From Imbricaverruca yamaguchii (lineage: Eukaryota > Arthropoda > Thecostraca > Neoverrucidae), in assembly GCA_034440575.1 (NCBI GenBank), contig JAOTOL010001364.1, forward strand, positions 660,001 through 724,000: a stretch of DNA of 64,000 nucleotides, read 5' to 3'. This document shows, piece after piece, positions 21,584 to 34,239 of this stretch (its first letter is position 1; every line of letters starts with the position of its first letter). Below the pieces are notes generated by a model. That model ran no database searches. It had not been told where the DNA came from and saw only the letters and a program-made list of their open reading frames with translations. A program made the position numbers and the translations under genes.

Positions 21584-22921
21584 AACGCTGGCGCCGCTGG
21601 CGGCAGGACAGCTGTATCGAGGCGGATCTCATGTCTGTGCAAACTGTTTATGCTGACTAGAAAATCAACACTGACATTGACTGACGTACCATGGGATGTA
21701 AGCAATACAAGGGGTCTTAAAATGTAAATATTCGATTGCGAAAAGAAGTCGACCGAAAAGAAACTGAACCAATTGCGCCATCTAGGTCTCTCGTTTGCAT
21801 CCTGCATGCACAGATCGAACACCAGCCGCTCACAGCCTCCTCACAACGGCTGATCGGGGTGGAGCCTCTTGGGCTAATGGCAGAGCCGCCAGAGCCATTC
21901 AGCAGACCGCGACGCCGTCTACACCGCTGCCGAGGAACAGCCATGTCCGCCGACCGTGGCGGCGCTGGCGGGGAATCCGGCGGCGACAGAGCCAGGGCCG
22001 ACCTTGTCCGCGCCACGGACGCGTCCACGTGACCTCCAGATGTCGGAGATGCGCCACAGGGCGCGGAAGCACGTGACCGGCATCTCCACCGGCGGGAAGC
22101 CGGGGAGCGGGCACACTGTAATCACAGCAGCAGTACAGACCACTACTGCGCTCGCCTTTAGCCGTGCTCGTGACAGGGCCGGATCCAGGTGACCAAAGGT
22201 GGCACCCCAGAGGCAGGTTTTTGATAGTTTGCATACAATTGAATTTTCTCGAACACTAAGAATATTTTACAAGATGAGTATTGTTTCAAAGCATCCGGCG
22301 TATGTTAACTTTTGAAATTTGATGGCGTTTTTCGAAATCGGAGACACTTTTGTATTGCCCCTCCCCATACCCAGGCATCTGGATCTGTCCCTGGATCCTG
22401 GCATCAGGGTGATCTCTTACATTGCGACGTTGCCCTGAACGATGTCTTGGAGCCAGTTGTCTTTATTCGGTTGTCTGAGCCATTGCTTCCTAGTCTTTTA
22501 GTTTACTGAACTCAATTTGTTTCATTAGAGCCCAAAATGTTCGCTACACCTCTCGGCATTCGTCATTTCGTTTCTTGACACTCGCAATGTGAGTTGAATT
22601 TCACTTCCAATGACTTTGAAATGCATCTTTTGAATCGTACGAAACACCGCTTTCACATGTGGCATGCCCTCCTGTAATTAATAAGCGTACCCCGCGGGTA
22701 GCAAAGCCGGAAGTCGAGCCTATAAGGATCGCTGAGGCAGGGCAAGTCAGCCAGGTGATAACTTCTTCTAATTGAGATCACACGTGGTGTCAGTATCTGA
22801 TCATATGCTTGACATATGATCTGAAATGTTGCGAATGTACACATCACAAAGTCGCAATGAAGTTTAAAAAACGGACGATTGTGAAGTGGGAAAGTTGTTG
22901 TTGAAGAAGTTCGGTAAGCAT
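21584..22921. other. no recognisable gene
   Basis: 1.3 kb without a supported feature. 21890-22190 is GC-rich with several overlapping short ORFs on both strands. 22225-22290 resembles 10700-10760 (CAATTG, ATTTTCTCGAAC and a TATTGTTT block), so it may hold an old interspersed repeat. Confidence 0.4.
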
Positions 22922-24118
22922 GAACACGGACACGTCCACGGATACGGACACGGACACGTCCACGGATACGGACACGGACACGGACACGGACACGTCCACG
23001 GACACGTCCACGGACACGTCCACGGATACGTCCACGGACACGTCCACGGATACGTCCACGGACACGGACACGGACACGTCCACGGACACGTCCACGGACA
23101 CGTCCACGGACACGTCCACGGACACGTCCACGGACACGTCCACGGACACGTTAACGGACACGTCCACGGACACCTCAACGGACACATTAACGGACACCTC
23201 AACGGACACGTTAACGGACACCTCAACGGACACGTCCACGGATAAGTCCACGGATAAGTCCACGGACACGTCCACGGATAAGTCCACGGACACGTCCACG
23301 GACACGTCCACGGACACGTCCACGGACACGTCCACGGACACCTCAACGGACACGTTAACGGACACGTCCACGGACACGTCCACGGACACGTCCACGGACA
23401 CGTCCACGGACACGTCCACGGACACGTCCACGGACACGTCCACGGACACGTCCACGGACACGTCCACGGACACGTCCACGGACACGTCCACGGACACGTC
23501 CACGGACACGTCCACGGACACGTCCACGGACACGTCCACGGACACGTCCACGGGACACGTCCACGGACACGTCCACGGACACGTCCACGGATAAGTCCAC
23601 GGACACGTCCACGGACACGTCCACGGACACGTCCACGGACACGTCCACGGGCACGTCCACGGACACGTCCACGGACACGTCCACGGACACGTCCACGGAT
23701 AAGTCCACGGACACGTCCACGGGCACGTCCACGGACACGTCCACGGACACGTCCACGGACACGTCCACGGGCACGTCCACGGACACGTCCACGGACACGT
23801 CCACGGACACGTCCACGGATAAGTCCACGGACACGTCCACGGGCACGTCCACGGACACGTCCACGGATAAGTCCACGGACACGTCCACGGATAAGTCCAC
23901 GGACACGTCCACGGACACGTCCACGGACACGTCCACGGATAAGTCCACGGACACGTCCACGGACACGTCCACGGACACGTCCACGGACACGTCCACGGAT
24001 AAGTCCACGGACACGTCCACGGACACGTCCACGGGCACGTCCACGGACACGTCCACGGACACGTTAACGGACACGTTAACGGACACGTTAACGGACACGG
24101 ACACGTTCACGGGTGCAT
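22922..24118. repeat. 12-bp minisatellite (ACGGACACGTCC), about 100 copies
   Basis: A 1.2-kb array of ACGGACACGTCC with a limited set of variants (ACGGATAAGTCC, ACGGACACCTCA, ACGGACACGTTA, ACGGGCACGTCC). One unit at about 23551 has an extra G, which shifts all frames. Because the unit is 12 bp and stop-free on both strands, ORFs of 120 to 257 aa appear in several frames (DTST, GHVH and VDVS periods). None has independent coding support. Confidence 0.97.
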
Positions 24119-25077
<959 letters not shown>

Positions 25078-25236
25078 GCCGCGGTAGCTCAGTTGGTAGA
25101 GCGTCGGACTCTTGGTCTCAATATTGTGGGTTCGAATCTCGCAACCGGCGGCATTTACCGAGTCCACCCGCGACCAATATGCGTGAGAGGTTGGCGACGC
25201 TACATGACCTAGCGGTTTGAATGCGTCGTAAAAGAA
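25078..25236 (+). mobile_element. tRNA-derived SINE (family 2) with tRNA-Lys-like head
   Basis: The head looks like a tRNA: A box TAGCTCAGTTGG (25085-25096), an anticodon loop reading CTCTTGG (CTT, Lys-like) and B box GGTTCGAATCT (25129-25139). The acceptor strands do not close properly: the 3' strand has an extra G, and the anticodon stem has a C-C mismatch. The following body, CCCGCGACCAAT, then GGCGACGCTACATGAC and CGTCGTAAAA, is shared with the SINE at 14.3 kb. It is therefore a SINE, not a functional tRNA gene. Confidence 0.85.
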
Positions 25237-25307
25237 CCTACGGTTCCTCTTCCGGTGCAGCTCGCGGCAACACCGTCCGACGGATGCACTCGACAGGTGG
25301 CGCTGGC

Positions 25308-25795
25308 GTTTCACACACAGCGGCACGTTCAGTTGATCCCTACATTGGAGGCAGAGCACGGCCGCCAATCCCCGCCATTTCACACACAGCGGTACGTTCA
25401 GTTGATGGCTACATTGGAGGCAGAGCACGGCCGCCAATCCCCGCCATTTCACACACAGCGGGACGTTCAGTTAATCCCTACATTGGAGGCAGAGCACGGC
25501 CGCCGATCCCCGCCATTTCACATACAGCGGGACGTTCAGTTGATGGCTACATTGGAGGCAGAGCACGGCCGCCAATCCCCGCCATTTCACACACAGCGGG
25601 ACGTTCAGTTGATGGCTACATTGGAGGCAGAGCACGGCCGCCAATCCCCGCCATTTCACACACAGCGGGACGTTCAGTTAATCCCTACATTGGAGGCAGA
25701 GCACGGCCGCCAATCCCCGCCATTTCACACACAGCGGGACATTCAGTTGATCCCTACATTGGAGGCAGAGCACGGCCGCCAATCCCCGCCATTTT
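25308..25795. repeat. 69-bp minisatellite, about 7 copies
   Basis: The unit starts TTTCACACACAGCGGGACGT and ends GCACGGCCGCCAATCCCCGCC, with exact 69-bp spacing (25377 to 25446 and so on). The alternation GTTGATGGC/GTTAATCCC/GTTGATCCC marks subtypes. Sixty-nine is divisible by 3, giving the 213- and 239-aa + ORFs in two frames and the related minus ORFs. Having open frames on both strands argues against a real protein. Confidence 0.93.
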
Positions 25796-26099
25796 GCCAG
25801 CGGGCGGTCGAGCTCGGGATAACAAAGGTCAGCTCGTGGCGCGCCACAAGACGATGCGATGACGCGCGGTGCGCGCCTGGGTCAGATGGTGAAACTTCAC
25901 CGCTGGCAACAGCAAACAAACAGAGAATGCAGACGGTGTCAGCGAATTCAGTCCCGCCGTGTACCGTACACTAATCTACACCGGATCTATATCTACATCA
26001 GAGTGCAGGGATGCCGAGGAGGCTCATTAGTGCAACTCAGATCCATTGAAATTGACTGGCATTGTACATGGTATGACCACACATAGCTAACTGGCCAGG
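25796..26099. other. no recognisable gene
   Basis: Unassigned sequence after the 69-bp array. Confidence 0.4.
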
Positions 26100-26882
26100 G
26101 TAGATGGCGCAGATCACATAACTCAGGTCTCACACCACAGTCCCAAATCACACAGTTCACGTACAGCATCACACATTCCACGCCCCAGCCACACCTTTCA
26201 TATCACACGTGACACAGTTGACGTCACACATCACACATCACACATCTCATCTCACACATCACACGGGCCACGTGATAGACATCCAACCCGGGTCCCACAT
26301 CACATCACACATCACATGCTACACAATTCACCTAATGCATCACACATTTCACCTCACACATAACACAGTACACATCACGTGACACATAGTGCACGTCACA
26401 CATCGCGCAGTGCACACCGCATGTTATGCCACCAACGCCATGTATCTCGCACAGTCCACGTCACACATCACACAATCCACGTCACACAACACAGTTCACA
26501 TCATACATCACACAGAACACACCACATGCTACACAATTAACGACATGCACCACGCAGTTCACATCGAACATCACACAGATCACACCACATGCTACACAAT
26601 TCACGACATGCATCACACAGATCACACCACATGCTACACAATTAACGACATGCACCACGCAGTTCACATCATGCATCACACAGATCACACCACATGCTAC
26701 ACAATTAATGACATGCACCGCACAGTTCACAACGAACATCGCACATTTATCGTCCCACATAGCACAGTCCCCGACACATTCTACACAGTTCACATCACAT
26801 GTCGCACAACTCGCACCACACAACGTACTGCCCACATCTTATATCACAAATTCGCGTCACAGATCATACAGTTCACTTCGTA
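26100..26882. repeat. degenerate CACATCACACAGTTCA repeat with 21/42/63-bp periodicity
   Basis: Loose 21-bp subunits of CACATCACACAGTTCACATCA type. At 26515-26720 a higher-order pattern appears, with blocks of 63, 42 and 63 bp each beginning CACATGCTACACAATT. The 154- to 169-aa ORFs follow from the multiple-of-3 period. Confidence 0.85.
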
Positions 26883-27262
26883 CCTTATAATGCGCTGACG
26901 AGCATTACATTGACAAACATTTTCTGTGAGGTCCACGTCACATCTGTACTCAAATAAATTGTCACTGAATTAGAATCAACGGTGTAACGAACACCTACCT
27001 CTGTGTGAGACATCATCCAAGGCAAATATGCCAGTGTGCTCGGAAAATTAACCAAGGCTTCGGGCTCACATCATCCGCAAATCCAATGTGGAATATCAGT
27101 TATCATGAGCACATTAAACATGTCATTAAATAGGCATGACAGCCATCGCTTCGACAGCAGGGCAGTATACATGACACACATGTTACTTGAATGCGTCGCA
27201 ACGGATGAATGACCTGACATGAACTGACACTTTACTTGCTGAGTAATCCGCAAAGGGTGCAA
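26883..27262. other. no recognisable gene
   Basis: Unassigned sequence up to the CR1 tail. Confidence 0.4.
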
Positions 27263-28163
27263 CATAAAGACATAAAGACATAAAGGCATAAAATATTAGT
27301 GCAACTATGAGTCAGGAGGGCCCATCTTGGTTGCACTCTATACACTGAACCAGTTGCCCCCCCCAATCTGTCAATCGGCCCTCCCTGTAATACTGAAAAG
27401 CAAGCCCTCTATTCTTATAATGATTGTCTATGCTGTTTTTAAAGATGTTCAATGTGCTGCTACTGACAATGTTTCTGGGAGCTGGTTCCAGTGTTCTACT
27501 GGGTACCCTATTGCTGAAGAAAGTCTGCCTTAACCTTGTTCTGCTGTGGTTAACTTTAATTTTGAATTTATGACTTCTAATTGCATCATTTCTGTTCAAT
27601 TCAAACATTTCCCCAAGCTATCCCCTCTCCAGACCATGGACAAATTTAAAGACCTCGATGAGATCTCCTCTCAGCCTTCTATATCTAAGTAAAAACATAT
27701 TCAATTTCTTAAATTTTTCCTCATATGCCAGGTTGCTTATGCCATTAACCATTTGTATAACCCTCTTTTGTACTCTCTCTAAAAGCCAACAATCTTTTTC
27801 ACAGCTAGGAGACCAAGCTTGGATGCAGTATTCCAAATGTGGCCTGACATATGCACAGTAAAGCTTCCTGATGACTTCCTCACTTCTGTATGATACATTC
27901 CTATTTATTGCCCCGAGCATTCTCAGTGCCTTCTTCCTGGCTTCCTTGGTCTTTTCTGATGCCCCCAATTTTGTGTTTAGAATAACACCTAAATCCTTCT
28001 CCTGTTGAGTCACTGATAGCACTTGGCCACCCATCAAGTATGGAGCCTTCATATGCTGCTTACCTACATGCATGATTTTGCACTTATCAAAATTATATTT
28101 CATTTGCCATTCTTCGGACCACTTCACAAGTTCGTCTAAGTCTTTTTGCAGCGAGATATGCCC
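27263..28163 (-). mobile_element. 5'-truncated CR1 LINE fragment (family B)
   Basis: On the minus strand it begins abruptly in the reverse transcriptase after the catalytic box (HISLQKDLDELVKWSEEWQ), contains DKCKIMHVGKQHMKAPYL and SVTQQEKDLGVILNTKLG, and ends with the family B 3' UTR and an (ATGTCTTT)n-type tail (27263-27293). The reading frame is largely open for about 200 codons before one break near 27610, so it is younger than other family B copies. The true 5' end of the insertion is near 28163, where minisatellite-associated sequence begins. Confidence 0.88.
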
Positions 28164-28196
28164 ATCTACGATATCAACATAAGCTACGCCTGGCCG

Positions 28197-29170
28197 CTGG
28201 TGACACTGACTACTGGCCCCAGGTGTGGGGACTGTGGACGGTGTGGAGCTGCCTACTACTGGTGACACTGACTACTGGCCCCAGGTGTGGGGACTGTGGA
28301 CGGTGTGGAGCTGCCTACTGCTGGTGACACTGACTACTGGCCCCAGGTGTGGGGACTGTGGACGGTGTGGAGCTGCCTACTGCTGGTGACACTGACTACT
28401 GGCCCCAGGTGTGGGGACTGTGGACGGTGTGGAGCTGCCTACTGCTGGTGACACTGACTACTGGCCCCAGGTGTGGGGACTGTGGACGGTGTGGAGCTGC
28501 CTACTGCTGGTGACACTGACTACTGGCCCCAGGTGTGGGGACTGTGGACGGTGTGGAGCTGCCTACTGCTGGTGACACTGACTACTGGCCCCAGGTGTGG
28601 GGACTGTGGACGGTGTGGAGCTGCCTACTACTGGTGACACTGACTACTGGCCCCAGGTGTGGGGACTGTGGACGGTGTGGAGCTGCCTACTGCTGGTGAC
28701 ACTGACTACTGGCCCCAGGTGTGGGGACTGTGGACGGTGTGGAGCTGCCACGCTGGGAACTGAGGGGTGTGGACGGTGTGGAGCTGCCTACTGCTGGTGA
28801 CACTGACTACTGGCTCCCAGGTGTTGGGACTGTGGACGGTGTGGAGCTGCCTACTGCTGGTGACACTGACTACTGGCCCCAGGTGTTGGGACTGTGGACG
28901 GTGTGGAGCTGCCTACTGCTGGTGACACTGACTACTGGCCCCAGGTGTGGGGACTGTGGACGGTGTGGAGCTGCCTACTACTGGTGACACTGACTACTGG
29001 CCCCAGGTGTGGGGACTGTGGACGGTGTGGAGCTGCCTACTACTGGTGACACTGACTACTGGCCCCAGGTGTGGGGACTGTGGACGGTGTGGAGCTGCCT
29101 ACTGCTGGTGACACTGACTACTGGCCCCAGGTGTGGGGACTGTGGACGGTGTGGAGCTGCCTACTGCTGG
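28197..29170. repeat. 62-bp minisatellite, about 16 copies
   Basis: The unit starts GCTGGTGACACTGACTACTG and ends GGACGGTGTGGAGCTGCCTACT. Most copies are identical apart from CTACTGCTGG/CTACTACTGG. One altered unit lies at 28746-28785 (CACGCTGGGAACTGAGGGGT). High homogeneity suggests recent expansion next to the CR1 5' junction. Confidence 0.95.
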
Positions 29171-29282
29171 TAATGGTCCGGCCAGGAAGGGCGGAGAGTG
29201 CAGACCTGACGCCGTTCCATGGCTTTCTGCCCGACCGCAAGCTCAGGTGAGACCTGACCTGACCTTGCCTGACCTTACCTCA

Positions 29283-31140
29283 TCATACCAGGTCCGAAAT
29301 ATAGGAGTAGGGACTGCACAGAGATCCTAAAAACTCAGAAACGTGCAGGGTAAAATTCACCTCACACGGAAGCGAGCGGGTGATACCTATTTGGCGGAAG
29401 GCTTTTGCTGGTTGTCCTTGAGCATTGAAGCTACTACAATCTAGCGGAATGTGGCATATATTTAATGTGGTGTTGCAGGAATCGCAGAGAGGTATTGTAT
29501 TATGATCATCCTCCAGTTGAGCTTGTGCGAGTTTCGGGCAACTAGTTCGTTGTCTAATGAGCATTACTTCCTTTTGGCGGTATAATTGGTTTGATGCGTT
29601 CCATGTCCTTAGCATTAGTTCGATGTTGTAGATGCGGTTGTAGAGATGATGTGTCCAGTGTTGAGTGTGTTTTGCAATTGTCCACCGAATGTTTCATGTT
29701 GGGACAAGTGTTCACACGTTCTGGCTTCCTTTGTCAGGCCATCTGCTTACTCGTGTCCTGGCATGTTGACGATTTCAGGAGTCCAGAGGAGGAAAAAGTC
29801 GGTTATGTTCCGGGCCACGGCTTGTTCGATTTCGTCGTTCGTGTTGCGTGTAGGGATGTGGACAATCCTGAGCGTTGCTAATTGACTGAAGGACTGAACA
29901 AATTCCTAAGTTACTCTCGTTTTGTGCCTCTTTATAATGGAGATAGCGGCCGGCATGGCCAGTGCTACAGCGCTGAAGATGGAAAAGTTGTCCTGTAGAT
30001 GTTTGGAAAACTCAAGGCATGTTCTAGTAATACAGATGCCCACTTTATTCTCGTGTTTTGAGCCATTCGTGAATACGAGTGTTTTGCGATTGCTCAGATG
30101 GGCGAATTTGATTAAGGTGTCAAGACTTTTAACCGGTGTGATATCGGAATCATTTTCCGACCGCAAGTAGGTACTCGATCTTTGGTTGACTGTTTGTACA
30201 GATTTTCCCAATGGGCCATTGAGCTTCAGTCGCTGGCATTGTGAGGTTAATATCTGAAAGAGCCGTGGGAATTTGGACTCGAAATGGCGGGAGTTTGCGC
30301 CCAAACCGGCTCTTATTGTATCTGTGAGGTCGAAAGCATCGTTGTGTCGGATTATTTTCAATGGACTTGATTTTGATGTCGAGGTGACACAGCTGTTGTG
30401 TCCTGAAGCACAGGATAGCCATATCTTAATCTCCTAGAATACTGCCTATGGGTGGGTTGCGGAAAGCTGTAGCTGCTTTGATGCAGTTGTTTTGGATCAT
30501 GTATAATGTTGTGCTCAATATCGGTAAAATGGCGGCGAAGATGATGCTGTTATATTTCAGGACAGGTCGTATTATTCCGTTGTAGAGTCCTAGTAGCGTT
30601 TTCTTGTCTCCGCTCCAGGTTGTACCTGTTAGCGCGTGCATGGAGTAGGCTGACGCACTTCGGGCATCTCTTCGATATGCCAGTGATATGTTTTTTTGAA
30701 GCTCAGGTTATAATAAAAATGCACTCTTGCGAACTTTAAACTCATCACATCTCTCATGGTTTTGCCGTCAATGTTAAGGAAAGCCATCGGTGTAGGACGA
30801 AGGCGGCTCTGTGTGATGGTGGCCGAATTTTCTGCGGGCGAGGCGAAGTCCAAGTTTTTCATCATTTTGCAATTTGGTCTGGAACTGTTTAAAATATTTT
30901 CTCGGCTTTTAGGAATCATTATGCTCTTGTCCAAAGGTCTATGTCATCCACGAAGGGTAAATATCGAAGTGGTGTGTCGGTGTGATCAAAAAGTGCATCA
31001 TTAATCATGATGGGGAAGATGCCCGGCGAGAGCTCGCTGCCCTGTTCCAGGCCTCGATCCTGAGTGGTGGTGATTGATGTGACCGTGATGATTATGTCTC
31101 TCAGGAAGTCGAGAATGCAGCTGGCCATGTGTCCGCGTGT
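29283..31140 (-). mobile_element. decayed I-like LINE, RT to C-terminus
   Basis: Read on the minus strand from 31140 downward: an RT segment LEQGSELSPGIF followed by YLPFVDDIDLW (catalytic VDD, 30925-31070); then LDFASPAENSATIT; a thumb segment TLLGLYNGIIRPVLKYNSIIF (30500-30600); RNase H beginning VFTNGSKHENKVGICI at about 30075, where N replaces the expected catalytic D; and a C-terminal Cys/His segment LCDSCNTTLNICHIPLDC near 29480. Several frameshifts separate the pieces. The architecture matches the element at 14-19 kb and the one at 55.5-56.8 kb, though the sequences are well diverged. Confidence 0.75.
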
Positions 31141-31554
31141 GCCTAGCTTGTGGAGTTTGTGTCATTAGACGTCATGAGCGGACATGCTACCGGTGGCGCC
31201 GCTCTGGTGGTGGGATTGTAAAGGAGCACCAGCAGTGGGCTTGTTTTGGTTACTGCTATATTCTGGCTCCTAAAGGAGGTGCAAGTGAGCTCTAATGGTC
31301 AAATTTTCACAACACAAAAACAAGTTTCTCTCTTATAATGTGCAGTTCGTTTTGCTATCGAATAATTTCACTATGTCACTTTGCCCTCAAAGAGAATTGG
31401 GAAGAATTGGCTACTCAACATCTTGTAATAAAACGCGTCATACATCTTCTGTGTGATGCGCTGACAATTTCCAACGTTCTCGTCGAAACGAAAATTTAAA
31501 GTACTGCATTTTGTGACCATTTCTAAAATCATTTATCATTTATCCTTGCCATTT
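31141..31554. other. no recognisable gene
   Basis: AT-rich unassigned sequence lying between LINE parts. It may be an insertion into, or replacement of, the missing RT fingers region. Confidence 0.35.
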
Positions 31555-31915
31555 ATTTGCACACAATTCCCGGATTTGCGTCTCGAATTATCACATGGTA
31601 TTCCTTCAAATAGTATGTCAGATGTTCCATATTAGCGAACTAATTTCCAATGGTCTCAAATAAACTAACAAAATCAACTGTATTCTGATGCCATACTAGA
31701 CTACTTTTATAGATATCCAACCCTGTGATTTTTGCACTTCATTCCATGATTTGTGTCTCGAATTATCACATTTTGCTCCGATAAATTGTTTGTCAGATGA
31801 TGTACGTTAGCGAATTAATTTCCAATGTGCTCAATTAAACTGACATAAAATCACTTGCCTTCTGATGCCATATTCAACTGCTTGCATACACATCCAACTC
31901 CCTTTTCACCTTTTG
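31555..31915. repeat. two diverged tandem copies of a ~180-bp unit
   Basis: Copy 1 (31555-31735) and copy 2 (31736-31915) share TGTCTCGAATTATCACAT, TTTGTCAGATG, TTAGCGAA(C/T)TAATTTCCAATG, CTCAA(A/T)TAAACT and TTCTGATGCCATA in the same order. No coding potential. Confidence 0.85.
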
Positions 31916-32099
31916 ACATGAAGCTTTCAAGCGTTAATGAGGTTCTGGCATGCCTCGATACCCGTCAAGCGCCGGCAGTTGCTGCCGCAGGACCAGAATG
32001 GCTGCCGAACGGCGACGCGACATAAATAAAGCTCCAGCCTTGATCAATACCAAGCAACTGTAAGTGGCAATGAAATTGACGTCTGAAGGCAGGTTAACT
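31916..32099. other. no recognisable gene
   Basis: Short unassigned stretch. Confidence 0.35.
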
Positions 32100-32440
32100 T
32101 AAATGTGTGCACTTCGCATCATATTTTATTTGGGCAGTCTCACAAATTGCAACAATATTCTTCGCACGCACACTAGTGAACATCCGGGCGAGCTTGTCGC
32201 AGGTGCATATTCTAGAGTTCTTGAATGGCATCAAGAACCTGCCAGCTTTCTTTCTTTTCTGGACTGAACCGTCGACGTTGTCAACATCCCAAGCGTAATA
32301 TGAAATGCTGTTCCCACTGGAGTCTGAGTGTCGAAAATATGTTTCCTGGAGCGCGGAGAGTACTGGTATTTGTTGTTGGATATCGGACATAAATCCGACG
32401 AATATGCCCGGAAGACCACCGGTATTCAATTGGAAGTAGA
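32100..32440 (-). mobile_element. probable LINE endonuclease N-terminal fragment
   Basis: A 111-aa minus ORF preceded by LYFQLN contains IPVLSALQETYF, which fits the start of an AP-like endonuclease (an N-terminal QWN-type box, then a catalytic E in LQET). It lies upstream, in the right orientation, of the I-like LINE RT at 31.1 kb and may be its displaced 5' end. The remaining sequence is not recognisable. Confidence 0.45.
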
Positions 32441-33088
32441 GTCCCCTTGGCCACTTGATTAGTGTCCGTTAGTGCTACTACGCGGGACTGGAGTAGTGCA
32501 GGGGATCAGATCTGAGTCGAGTGGATCGTGAGACTGGAGTGGGGGGAGCCAAACTCCACTCTCGTGAGACTGGAGACAGGGCTGACTACGGGGATCTGGT
32601 GATTGGGGCTTCCGGAGGAGAGAGGACTGCGGAGCGACGGGTGCGGGCTTTGCGCTTGGGAAGCGTTGTGGGTTCGGTCTGAATCGAGCTGCCAGGCGTG
32701 GTGCGCTCAGCCTGGATGGACCTGACAGGCGTGTAAAGTTCGGTCCGGGTGGAGGCATCGGATGAGCGATTGAGGTCGGTTTGTTTGGTGGGTCACAGTG
32801 TGGCGAGGTCTGCCAATGGTCTGTGGCCGTGTGATTACAGATTGTCTGTGTAGTGACGGAGGTACCCTTAGATCTGGAACTTTGAAGCTTGGTTGTGGAG
32901 CCAGATACCCTCTGAGAGGCGCAATCTGGTGAAAACTTGTTGAGCTTGGTATTGGAGGGGCACTTGGTCGTCTTGGAGGGACGCTCTTTATCTGGGGGGC
33001 AGACGCCTCCAGGTATCCCCTGGGTTCGCCGGCGTGGGGTCCGAGCACAGCACTGAGCCCGGTTGGCTGATGCCATGTTCTGCTGCAG
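32441..33088. other. upstream of candidate exon; no feature certain
   Basis: Mixed sequence with overlapping minus-strand proline/serine-rich ORFs (up to 222 aa) that lack known motifs. The right end, ATGTTCTGCTGCAG, could be a splice acceptor for the ORF that follows. Confidence 0.35.
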
Positions 33089-34148
33089 GGCGTTGGACCC
33101 ACCTGGCGACGGCCGTCCCAACGACATCTACGAGCGGATCCAGCCGGGGCCCACACCACTGCCGGACGGCTTTCAGATCAAGTACCCCGACTACAAGTTT
33201 ACCTTCGACGTGCCCAAGGACCCTGAAAGCTCCGTGTACGTGATCACTCCCAGATCCGAGCCCCGCGCGGCACCGAGCCGTCCCCGACACCACGCCGGGG
33301 ACGGCCACGGCCGGCCGGCCGCCGCAGCGACGGTGGTGACACCTGGGAGAGCCACAGCAGCGCCACCTACACAGCGCCCTGTCGCGCCGGGCGCGCGGTT
33401 TCGGCCGACAGCGTCGCCGTCGCACAAAATCATGGCTCGGCCCAGACCGGCGCCGAGGTTGGCCAGACCGGCGCCAAAATTGACAAGGCCGGGACCAAAG
33501 TTGGCCAGGCCATGGCCAAATTTGGCCAGGCAGCCGTCAAATTTGGCCAGGCCGGCGCCAAAATTGACAAGGCCGAGGCAAAAATTGGCAAAGCCGGAGC
33601 CAATTTCGGCCATGCCAGGGCCAAATTCGGGCAGGCCGGCGCCAAAAGTGACCAGGCCTGAACCAAAATTGACAAGGCCCGGACCAAATTTGGCCAGGCC
33701 GACACCAAAATTGACTAGGTCGGGACAAAATTTGGCCAGGCCAGGGTCAAATTTGGCCAGGCCAGGGTCAAATTTGGCCAGGCCAGCTCCAAAGTTGACG
33801 AGGCCGGGGACAAAATTGACCAGGCCTGGGCCAAATCTGGCCAGGCCGGCACCAAACTTTCACAGGTCGGCGCCAAGACCGGCAAGTCCGTCGGGGCCAT
33901 CGCCTGCGTTCCGAAGCGCGTTCACCTCAACCACCAGCCGGCTGGTGACCCCATCCAGGTCCAGCCCGCGACCTGACCTGACGACGCGACCGGGGGCGCC
34001 TACCACCGCCACACCGCGCCGACCACTGTCCAAGCCGCCCGTCTTCAGCAGAATGAAGGGCAAACCGCGCAAGTATCCGTCGGAGCAGTACCGCGTCTTT
34101 CCCGGTGGGTACGTCCGCCTCTCCACGTACTCGTCTCTGTCGGGCTGA
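33089..34148 (+). CDS. candidate terminal exon, Pro/Arg-rich protein with internal heptad-length repeats
   Basis: An open + frame of over 1 kb ends at a TGA (34146-34148). The first ATG in frame is at 33075, but a splice acceptor TGCTGCAG ending at 33088 would make this a 3'-terminal exon entered in mid-codon. The first ~55 residues look like ordinary protein with GC-ending codons (IYERIQPGPTPLPDGF, then KYPDYKFTFDVPKDPES). A low-complexity Ala/Pro region follows, then about 20 seven-residue units of the LARPAPK / LTRPGPK kind (33430-33880, a 21-bp DNA repeat). The C-terminus (KGKPRKYPSEQYRVFPGGYV) is again ordinary. I do not recognise the family and propose no function. A caution: the +1-shifted frame through the repeat reads as an amphipathic AKFGQAG heptad for about 145 codons, so a past frameshift cannot be excluded. 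Confidence 0.4.
33430..33880. repeat. 21-bp repeat within the candidate exon
   Basis: Units of GGCCAGGCCGGCGCCAAAAT type recur every 21 bp with considerable divergence, so it is older than most arrays in this window. Confidence 0.85.
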
Positions 34149-34239
34149 CAACGTCGGCCACGTTGTCAGCCCGGCCACGTTGGGACAACGTCTGCGACGT
34201 CACGTCGCCGCCGACAGTATGTTCGGCTGAGGCGATCCC

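Noticed and set aside
25078..25155. Functional tRNA-Lys gene
   Set aside because: The acceptor stem does not pair cleanly (extra G in the 3' strand), the anticodon stem has a C-C mismatch, and the sequence continues into a body shared with another SINE copy.
25221..25974. 213- and 239-aa repeat proteins with 23-residue units
   Set aside because: The 69-bp unit is open in two + frames and on the minus strand; no non-repeat domain or start context supports either.
26389..26898. His/Thr-rich proteins of 154-169 aa
   Set aside because: By-products of the 21-bp CACA repeat periodicity.
32459..33425. Minus-strand Pro/Ser-rich ORFs opposite the candidate exon
   Set aside because: They overlap each other in three frames and mirror the GC-rich composition; the + strand frame has the better-looking non-repeat ends.
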